Assembly: GCA_031410915.1 (NCBI GenBank)
Contig: JANNZY010000082.1
Coordinates: forward strand, 1-13,507
Source: WLMZ01 sp031410915
GTDB lineage: Bacteria > Actinomycetota > Acidimicrobiia > Acidimicrobiales > Ilumatobacteraceae
Reading direction: 5' to 3'
DNA length: 13,507 bases
Below, in pieces: positions 8,564 through 13,507 of this stretch (its first letter is position 1; each line of letters opens with the position of its first letter). The position numbers were made by a program, and so were the translations under genes. The notes below the pieces were generated by a model, which saw nothing but the letters and a program-made list of their open reading frames with translations, was not told the origin of the DNA and ran no database searches.

Positions 8564-9297
8564 CAGCCGGCCCGCCGTGTGCCGATGTCGATCTCGATCG
8601 ACTGGAGTGGCTCGGCGATCTCGATCCCGCCGGTCGCGCCGGGCAGCCACACGTCGGCTCGGCGCTCGCGCGGCAGGCGGCGACCGCTGGCGGTCAACGT
8701 CAACCGCCGCTGGAGCAGACGACCGGAGCCGTGACCGAGTCCCTCCCAACCCTCGCTCTGTCCGGCGATCACGACGTCGCAGGAGAACGGCCCCGGGTCA
8801 CCGACCACGACGAGCACCGCACCGCGCACATGGAGGCGGGTCTGCAACCGGCGAACGGTGGCGGCATTGGACACGACCGGGTTGCGGACAACGATCAGAT
8901 CGAAGCCGTCGATCATCGCCGACAACATGTTGACCCACGCCGACTCCGTCAGCTGCGCCTCGCGCCCGCCCGGGTCGGCGATCATCACCAGTCGTTCGAG
9001 CGCGACACCGACCTCGCTCGCAGCTCGCAGGCCAAGGCTGGGAAGGCCGACCACAGCCAGCCACGAACCAGCAGCCGATGCCCCGGCAACGCTGGCCAGC
9101 GCGACGGACACGGCGGCACCACCACGGCAGCCGAGGATGGATCCACGCACGAGTCCCTCGCCGAGCAGCGGGGTGAGCGCGTCGACGACGGGCAGCATCC
9201 GCTCCTTGGCGAACGCCGTGGGGGCGACGCGCGGCAGCAGTTCGGCCAGCCGGTCCTGCTTGTCCTGGACCGACACGGGCAGGGTTCCGCGTTCCAT
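8563..9297 (-). CDS. imuA': ImuA', RecA-like accessory protein of the SOS mutasome
   Basis: A 244-residue RecA-fold protein placed immediately before imuB, as in mycobacteria. The P-loop position is degenerate: residues 56-64 read GCRGGAAVS, with no Walker A lysine, so conventional ATP hydrolysis is unlikely. A hydrophobic strand ending FDLIVVRNP sits at the Walker B position. In the mycobacterial system ImuA' binds ImuB and is needed for DnaE2-dependent mutagenesis. The ATG at 9297 has no ribosome-binding site but lies 6 bp after a TACAGT -10 element, so the mRNA is probably leaderless; GTG at residue 8 is a less likely start. LexA control is indicated by the box at 9310-9325. Identification rests on gene order, the LexA box and overall resemblance; the family diverges strongly in sequence. 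Confidence 0.85.
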   Translation of the reverse strand: MERGTLPVSVQDKQDRLAELLPRVAPTAFAKERMLPVVDALTPLLGEGLVRGSILGCRGGAAVSVALASVAGASAAGSWLAVVGLPSLGLRAASEVGVALERLVMIADPGGREAQLTESAWVNMLSAMIDGFDLIVVRNPVVSNAATVRRLQTRLHVRGAVLVVVGDPGPFSCDVVIAGQSEGWEGLGHGSGRLLQRRLTLTASGRRLPRERRADVWLPGATGGIEIAEPLQSIEIDIGTRRAG

Positions 9298-9303
9298 CGA
9301 GTC

Positions 9304-9333
9304 ACTGTATCGAACGAACGTTCGACATGTCCA
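9304..9333 (-). promoter_or_regulatory. imuA'-imuB promoter, probably leaderless
   Basis: On the minus strand, TGGACA (9328-9333, five of six matches to TTGACA) and TACAGT (9304-9309, fitting TANNNT) are 18 bp apart. The ATG begins 6 bp after the -10, where transcription would be expected to start. The LexA box fills most of the spacer, so bound LexA would block RNA polymerase. Confidence 0.6.
9310..9325. promoter_or_regulatory. LexA (SOS) box
   Basis: TCGAACGAACGTTCGA: perfect half-sites TCGAAC and GTTCGA separated by 4 bp, matching the actinobacterial LexA consensus (CGAAC-N4-GTTCG). It lies 12 bp upstream of imuA' and abuts the -10 element. Confidence 0.9.
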
Positions 9334-9381
9334 GTGGGACGAATGGACGAGTGGGCCCCGTTGCGCAAGGTGACGTTCGCC

Positions 9382-9410
9382 TCAGTTCCGTCAGTTCGCG
9401 TCAGTTCGCG
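9382..9410. repeat. Short tandem repeat over the stop codon of the B12 regulator
   Basis: Two perfect copies of TCAGTTCGCG (9391-9400, 9401-9410) follow a shortened copy, TCAGTTCCG (9382-9390). The TCA of the rightmost copy is the TGA stop (minus strand) of the cobalamin-binding regulator. Probably slippage; a binding role is possible but unsupported. Confidence 0.5.
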
Positions 9411-10255
9411 GCCGCCGCTTGGCGCGGCGGAAGCGACTCCATCACTGCGCCGATGTCGCGGGCACTCGCGACGTACCGATCGGCACCGAGCGATCGGGCG
9501 TGGTCGTCGCCCGCCACTGCCAGGCCGCCGACCATGATCGGTACTCCGGGCACCACGGCGCGCACCGCCGCGATCGCTTCCACCAGCGCCGGAATGCGCT
9601 CGGGTGTGCTGGCCGACATGCCGACCGCGACGAGGTCGTCGCCGCATCCGACCGCAGCCGAGGCGAAACTGGCCGCCGGGACGTCGGCACCGAGATCGGA
9701 CACCTCCCAACCCAACTGGCGGATCAGATCACCGAGCATCGCCAGCGACAGGAAGTGCAGCTCACCCGCCGGCGCGCCAAGCAGCACCTGTCCACGCGTC
9801 CGGCCACGCCGTGCGAAGCGTGGTCCGAGACGTCCGATCACGCGCATCGCGATGCCGCTGGCACGATGTTCGTCGGCGACATCGATCTCGCCGCTCGCCC
9901 ACCGCTCACCGATCGATGTCAAGGCCGGCCACATCACATCGACATAGATGGATTCCAGTTGCCCACCGGCGGCGAGCGAAGCCTCGATCACGCCCCACGC
10001 GCCGCGCCCGTCTCCGGCCAGCAATCGAGCTTCGAGTCGTTCCGCCCACGGCGCACGGCGGCGCCCACCCACGAGTGACTCCACCGTCGCCGTCGCACCG
10101 GACCGGAAGGCGTCCACGTCGGATTGAAGGACCTTCCACGTGCCGGCCGTCTTCGACGCCTCGAGAACACCGAGGCGCACGTAACGGTAGGCCGTCATGT
10201 AGTGCACGCCCAGCGCGTCGGCAGCTTCTTGCAGAGTCAGCTCGACATCAGCCAC
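9401..10255 (-). CDS. Cobalamin-binding transcriptional regulator, CarH/LitR-like photoreceptor candidate
   Basis: A 284-residue protein. Residues about 5-51 form a small helix-turn-helix of the excisionase/MerR-like kind (LTLQEAADALGVHYMTAYRY and a W-K-V wing). Residues about 70-145 are a helical B12-binding cap. Residues about 155-270 are a Rossmann-type B12-binding domain with ELH, in which His167 is the likely lower cobalt ligand (the usual following Gly is Ser170), then DLGADVP and a VGG near the end. In the cap, Trp119-x9-Glu129-His130 matches the W-x9-EH signature of CarH, where these residues shield adenosylcobalamin and enable light sensing. CarH-type proteins repress in the dark and release DNA when light cleaves AdoCbl. 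Start: GTG 10255, with GGGAGG 5 bp upstream; the frame opens to GTG 10303. No carotenoid or photolyase gene is nearby. Light response is inferred. Confidence 0.88.
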   Translation of the reverse strand: MADVELTLQEAADALGVHYMTAYRYVRLGVLEASKTAGTWKVLQSDVDAFRSGATATVESLVGGRRRAPWAERLEARLLAGDGRGAWGVIEASLAAGGQLESIYVDVMWPALTSIGERWASGEIDVADEHRASGIAMRVIGRLGPRFARRGRTRGQVLLGAPAGELHFLSLAMLGDLIRQLGWEVSDLGADVPAASFASAAVGCGDDLVAVGMSASTPERIPALVEAIAAVRAVVPGVPIMVGGLAVAGDDHARSLGADRYVASARDIGAVMESLPPRQAAAAN

Positions 10256-10260
10256 AGCGA

Positions 10261-10267
10261 CCTCCCA
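10261..10267 (-). promoter_or_regulatory. Ribosome-binding site deciding the start of the B12 regulator
   Basis: TGGGAGG on the minus strand, 5 nt before GTG 10255. The alternative GTG at 10303 would add 16 residues lying before the helix-turn-helix. Confidence 0.7.
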
Positions 10268-10348
10268 CGACGCGTCGACGGGGCCGAATTCTCGCACGCG
10301 CACGGAAACAAGGAGACGTCCAGCACCGAATGCGCGACCAACGAAACC

Positions 10349-10810
10349 TCAGCCGTGGGTGGCCTTCCACTTGGCCAACGCCGCCCGGCTGCGCTCGAGC
10401 AGGTGCGGTGGCACACGCGACGCCGCAGCGCTCAGCGCCGGTGCGTCACCATCGCCCGACGACGACGGCGCAACAGTGGGCTCGTCGGCCGGCGCAAGAT
10501 CCTCGAACGCCGGCGGCGCCATGCCCGGCTTCCAGTACTGGTACAGGTTGCGGACGACGTCGGCGAGACCGTCGGACGTGAAACCCTTCTGCAGGTCGAG
10601 CGTCACGATGTTGCCGTAGACGTGCACGCCGGCGACCTGGCCGGTGTGGAACAGGCGTCGGGCGAGCTCGGCCGACGGACGCGGACCGACCGCTTCATCC
10701 GGAGCGCCGAACTGCTCGTGACCCATGCCGCTCAGGTTGCGGTTGAGCTCGAACCGGACCATGCCGGGAATGGAGCTGCACTTCTCGACGACGCCGACCT
10801 GTTGACCCAT
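10349..10810 (-). CDS. NifU/Nfu N-terminal-domain protein
   Basis: A 153-residue protein. Residues about 8-98 resemble the N-terminal domain of Nfu scaffold proteins (the MVRFELNR opening, PSAELARRLF, VAGVHVYGNIVTLDL). The C-terminal CxxC domain that carries the Fe-S cluster in true Nfu proteins is absent. A Pro/Ser/Asp-rich linker (about 98-130) leads instead to a short basic helix (about 133-152). Cys11 is the only cysteine, so cluster assembly by this protein alone is unlikely; a partner or regulatory role in Fe-S metabolism is only a guess. The ATG at 10810 has a weak GGCGG-like ribosome-binding site very close to it. It is divergent from the CorA gene, with 62 bp between the starts. Confidence 0.8.
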   Translation of the reverse strand: MGQQVGVVEKCSSIPGMVRFELNRNLSGMGHEQFGAPDEAVGPRPSAELARRLFHTGQVAGVHVYGNIVTLDLQKGFTSDGLADVVRNLYQYWKPGMAPPAFEDLAPADEPTVAPSSSGDGDAPALSAAASRVPPHLLERSRAALAKWKATHG

Positions 10811-10859
10811 GAGCCGCCAGGATAGTGGTCGGTCCCGGTGCTGGCCTAGTAACGCCTCC

Positions 10860-10865
10860 TACGCT
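10860..10865 (+). promoter_or_regulatory. Candidate -10 element of corA
   Basis: TACGCT fits the actinobacterial TANNNT form and ends 7 bp before the ATG at 10873. Together with the lack of a ribosome-binding site this suggests a leaderless transcript. No clear -35 is seen. Confidence 0.4.
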
Positions 10866-10872
10866 GGCGAAC

Positions 10873-11766
10873 ATGTTGACGTCGCACACCTACGCGGACA
10901 TGCAGTGGGTGGACATCGTCGACCCGACGGAGGACGATCTGCGTCAGGCTCGCGACACCTATCACCTCGCAACCCACGCCTTCGAGGAGGCCAACCGGCG
11001 GGCACCACGACCGACGATGCAGCGATTCGTCGACCACGCCTACGTCGTCGCGTTCTCGGGCACCCTGGCCGAGATCGACATGTACATCGGACCGACATGG
11101 CTAGTCACCGTGCGCCGCCACGACCCGGAGGGTCGCGAGTGGGATCCGAGTGCGGCCATGCAGCGATTCGCTCGCCGCTGCGGTGACGCGCCCGACAGCG
11201 GGCGGTTGCTGTTGACGATCCTTGACGAGTTGATCGACGGCTACTTCGACGCGACGGACAGGATCGAACTGCAGATCGAGGACCTCGAAGAGCGCATCTT
11301 CGACGGTGAGCCGGCCGGCAACCCGCGCGTCCAGCAGGACCTGTTCCAGATCCGCCGCCAGCTGCTGGAACTGCGTCGAGTCGTGATGCCGTTGCGCGAG
11401 GTCCTCGGCTCGATCGCGCGGATGGAAGTGCCGTGGATCAACGGCGAGGCGATCGTGCAGTGCCGCGACTCGTTCGACAAACTGCTGCGCGCAGTCGATG
11501 TCGTCGACGAGCAGCGCGAGCTGATCGGCAACGCGGTCGACGCCCATCTTGCGGTCACGTCGAACCAGATGAACCTGGTGATGAAGAAGCTCACCGCGTA
11601 CGGCTCGATCGTGTTCGGCGCGACGCTGATCGCCGGCATCTACGGCATGAACTTCGAGCACATGCCAGAGCTGCACTGGCGCTACGGCTACGCCTATGCG
11701 ATCGGGATGATGTTCGTGATCAGTGGGCTCCTGTACCGCATGTTCCGCCGCCGCGACTGGCTCTGA
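10873..11766 (+). CDS. corA: CorA-family divalent metal ion transporter
   Basis: A 297-residue inner-membrane channel for Mg2+ (or Co2+/Ni2+). The long cytoplasmic N-terminal domain (about 1-235) ends in a charged helical stretch (about 115-240) that forms the stalk in known CorA pentamers. Two membrane segments follow: TM1 about 241-257, ending in the signature Gly258-Met259-Asn260 (YGMN), and TM2 about 271-290, with a basic C-terminus (FRRRDWL). The periplasmic loop reads FEHMPEL, like the MPEL loop of classic CorA. Length and topology are normal for the family. I chose ATG 10873; GTG 10825 is in frame but adds 16 residues without family likeness. It reads away from the Nfu-like gene and is followed by a 136-bp gap before the helicase. 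Confidence 0.93.
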   Translation: MLTSHTYADMQWVDIVDPTEDDLRQARDTYHLATHAFEEANRRAPRPTMQRFVDHAYVVAFSGTLAEIDMYIGPTWLVTVRRHDPEGREWDPSAAMQRFARRCGDAPDSGRLLLTILDELIDGYFDATDRIELQIEDLEERIFDGEPAGNPRVQQDLFQIRRQLLELRRVVMPLREVLGSIARMEVPWINGEAIVQCRDSFDKLLRAVDVVDEQRELIGNAVDAHLAVTSNQMNLVMKKLTAYGSIVFGATLIAGIYGMNFEHMPELHWRYGYAYAIGMMFVISGLLYRMFRRRDWL

Positions 11767-11841
11767 TCTCGCCCGCTTTCGCCGGCGCACCGCTAGCGTG
11801 GTCGAGCCGTTCATTTCGAGCGGCCGCACGTTCAGTAGCTC

Positions 11842-11859
11842 GGCTTCAAAATTGAAGCC
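11842..11859. promoter_or_regulatory. 8-bp inverted repeat between corA and the helicase
   Basis: GGCTTCAA and TTGAAGCC flank a 2-bp centre. It is 76 bp past the corA stop and 43 bp before the helicase start. There is no T-run after it. It could be a corA terminator, a hairpin in the helicase leader or an operator; the sequence does not decide. Confidence 0.4.
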
Positions 11860-11890
11860 CTTGGGGTAGCTGCGAGACGTGGACTACTGC

Positions 11891-11896
11891 AAGGAG
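11891..11896 (+). promoter_or_regulatory. Ribosome-binding site of the DEAD-box helicase
   Basis: AAGGAG, 6 nt before the GTG at 11903. It fixes this start, which also places the Q-motif at the expected distance from the N-terminus. Confidence 0.8.
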
Positions 11897-11902
11897 CACA
11901 AC

Positions 11903-13507
11903 GTGACATCATTCGCCGAACTCGGCGTCCCCGCGCGCCTCGTCGAGGCGCTGGCGGCTGCCGGCATCAACGAGCCCTTCCCCGTGCAGGCCGCGACCCT
12001 GCCGGACGCGCTCGCCGGCAAAGACCTCTGTGGCCGGGCCCCGACGGGTTCTGGCAAGACCCTTGGTTTCGGCATCCCGCTGATGACTCGCATCAGCCAG
12101 GCCGAGCCCACCAAGCCGACCGGACTCGTGCTGGTTCCGACCCGCGAGCTGGCCGAGCAGGTGCAGCGGGCGTTCGTCCCGCTGGGCCGGGCCCAGTGGC
12201 GCTTCATCCAGGCCATCTACGGCGGTGCCTCGTTCGGCCCGCAGATCCATTCCCTGCGCAAAGGTTGCTCGGTCGTCGTCGCGACGCCGGGTCGCCTGCT
12301 CGACATCATCGACAAGGGCTACTGCGACCTGAGCAAGGTCGAGGTCTGTGTGATCGACGAGGCCGACCGGATGGCCGACCTGGGCTTCATGCCCGACGTG
12401 CGCAAGATCCTGGACATGACGCCGACAACGCGCCAGACGATGTTGTTCTCGGCCACGCTCGACGGCGACGTCAACGAGCTGATCCGTGAGTACATGAACG
12501 AGCCGGCGCGTCACGATTTGATGGCCGATGTCGAAGACGGCATCGTCGATCACCGGTTCGTCGTCACCCGTCCGACGGAGCGTCTCGACTCGGCAGTGGC
12601 ACTGATCGAAGAGCATGGCCCGACGATCGTCTTCGTCAAGACCCGCTTCGGTGTCGACGACGTCAGCGAGGACCTGAACCGCGCCGGCGTGAAGGCCGGG
12701 GCCCTGCACGGCGCACGTAGCCAGGCTGTTCGTCAGCGCACGCTCGATGATTTCAAGCGCGGCAAGTTGCAGGCGCTGGTGGCCACCGACGTCGCCGCCC
12801 GCGGCATCCACGTCGACAACGTCAGCCTCGTCATCCACTACGACATGCCGGACAACGACAAGGACTACACCCACCGCTCGGGTCGTACCGGCCGGGCCGG
12901 CAACGCCGGTGTCGTGATCGCCTTCGTGCCGCCGAGCCGCCAGCGCTTGGCCGAGCGGATGAGCGAGTCCGTCGGATCCGACGTCACCTGGACCCGCGGC
13001 GACAAGCCCGTCGAGCGTGTTCCCGCCGGCGAGCGCGAGACCGGCAATCGTGACCGCGGCGAGCGCGAGCGCAACGACCGCGGCAACGAGCGTGGTGGCT
13101 ACCGCGGCAACAACGACCGAGGTCCCTCCGGCGACCGTGGCAACTACAGCGGCGGCAACTACGGCCGCGGCAACAGCGACCGCCCCTCCGGCGACCGCCC
13201 CAGCTACGGCGACCGCACCAGCCGCCCATCCGGTGACCGCCCCAGCTACAGCGACCGCCCGGCACGTCCGTCATCGGACCGTCCCGCAGATCGACGCGGG
13301 CCGAACCCGGCAGTGTCTTGCGTGCCGCCAGATGGTCATAGAGAAACAGGCCGGCGCGAATCATCCAGGCCGGCCGCATGCTGTCGTCGTGCGGGAGCAC
13401 GAACGTCAACGGCCAGACGATGTGGGGCGCGGCCCGCAACAGCACCTCGCGCTCGGCCAGCGCCTCGCGCACCAGTCGGAACTCGTAGTGCTCGAGATAC
13501 CGCAGGC
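11903..13507 (+). CDS. DEAD-box RNA helicase with Arg/Gly/Asp-rich tail, 3' end abnormal
   Basis: An ATP-dependent RNA helicase. Visible motifs: Q-motif (Gln29 in PFPVQ), motif I APTGSGKT (46-53), Ia PTRELA (79-84), Ib TPGRL (128-132), II DEAD (152-155), III SAT (183-185), IV TIVFVKTR, V ATDVAARGI (about 293-301) and VI HRSGRTGRAG (about 324-333). From about residue 365 the protein becomes a low-complexity tail of R, G, D, N, S and P, with GDRPSY-type repeats, as in helicases that use basic tails to bind RNA. Such enzymes act in ribosome assembly, mRNA decay or cold adaptation. The start is GTG with a strong ribosome-binding site. The frame has no stop before the window edge, but real helicase sequence appears to end near 13262-13292 (residue about 453-463); beyond that the opposite strand codes for GlpD. 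Confidence 0.85.
   Translation, partial: MTSFAELGVPARLVEALAAAGINEPFPVQAATLPDALAGKDLCGRAPTGSGKTLGFGIPLMTRISQAEPTKPTGLVLVPTRELAEQVQRAFVPLGRAQWRFIQAIYGGASFGPQIHSLRKGCSVVVATPGRLLDIIDKGYCDLSKVEVCVIDEADRMADLGFMPDVRKILDMTPTTRQTMLFSATLDGDVNELIREYMNEPARHDLMADVEDGIVDHRFVVTRPTERLDSAVALIEEHGPTIVFVKTRFGVDDVSEDLNRAGVKAGALHGARSQAVRQRTLDDFKRGKLQALVATDVAARGIHVDNVSLVIHYDMPDNDKDYTHRSGRTGRAGNAGVVIAFVPPSRQRLAERMSESVGSDVTWTRGDKPVERVPAGERETGNRDRGERERNDRGNERGGYRGNNDRGPSGDRGNYSGGNYGRGNSDRPSGDRPSYGDRTSRPSGDRPSYSDRPARPSSDRPADRRGPNPAVSCVPPDGHRETGRRESSRPAACCRRAGARTSTARRCGARPATAPRARPAPRAPVGTRSARDTAG
13275..13507 (-). pseudogene. glpD: Fragment of aerobic glycerol-3-phosphate dehydrogenase (GlpD)
   Basis: Read on the minus strand from the right edge, the frame gives LRYLEHYEFRLV, then REALAEREVLL, APHIVWPL, RPAWMIRAGLFLYDHLA and LPGS. 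This matches GlpD roughly from residue 50 to 130 of the E. coli protein, just after the FAD-binding N-terminus. GlpD is a membrane-associated flavoenzyme that oxidises glycerol-3-phosphate to dihydroxyacetone phosphate and feeds electrons to quinone. The N-terminus would lie beyond 13507. After LRDGP (about 13275) the resemblance stops: the expected GFEYSDCWVDDARL segment is absent, and the frame continues to a stop at 12984 only as antisense of the helicase tail. At least three quarters of the enzyme is missing, so it is a broken gene or an assembly join. Confidence 0.8.

Noticed and set aside
8564..8749. N-terminal extension of imuB by 62 residues
   Set aside because: It is Arg-rich, antisense-like and fully inside imuA' coding sequence; the ATG at the TGATG overlap gives the family's normal start.
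11909..12874. 321-residue minus-strand open frame opposite the helicase
   Set aside because: The plus strand holds all canonical DEAD-box motifs; this is its shadow.

Overview
This is a high-GC window of about 13.5 kb from an actinobacterium. Support comes from a perfect actinobacterial-type LexA (SOS) box, an imuA'-imuB pair of the mycobacterial type, GTG starts, apparently leaderless promoters and a secreted protease with C-terminal repeats of a kind common in Acidimicrobiia. An Ilumatobacter-like member of the Acidimicrobiia is my best guess, but this is inference.

Layout. Positions 1-235 are non-coding and hold a degenerate GC-rich repeat. 236-3832 (minus strand) carries a secreted subtilisin-like protease with three C-terminal repeats, preceded by a NUDIX hydrolase. 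A divergent intergenic region with a dyad leads into a plus-strand OmpR-type regulator (3970-4776) whose receiver lacks key switch residues. It converges on a large LuxR-type ATP-binding regulator (4787-6928, minus). The minus strand then continues through the mutasome genes imuB and imuA' (6992-9297), driven by a promoter with a LexA box between -35 and -10, and a cobalamin-binding regulator with the CarH light-sensing signature (9401-10255). A small NifU/Nfu N-terminal-domain protein (10349-10810, minus) is divergent from a CorA-type metal transporter (10873-11766, plus). Last comes a DEAD-box RNA helicase (from 11903, plus) with an Arg/Gly/Asp-rich tail.

How the genes work together. The clearest unit is imuA'-imuB: a LexA-controlled, translationally coupled accessory pair for error-prone translesion synthesis. 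Its polymerase partner DnaE2 (ImuC) is not in the window. The CarH-like gene ends 103 bp upstream of imuA' on the same strand, which suggests, but does not show, a link between light or B12 status and mutagenic repair. The remaining genes look like ordinary chromosomal neighbours.

The right end is odd. The last ~230 bp on the minus strand encode an unmistakable internal piece of aerobic glycerol-3-phosphate dehydrogenase (GlpD). It runs head-on into the helicase tail, and neither gene has a proper end there. This is either a genuine rearrangement or an assembly chimera. No tRNA, rRNA, CRISPR array or transposase was found.
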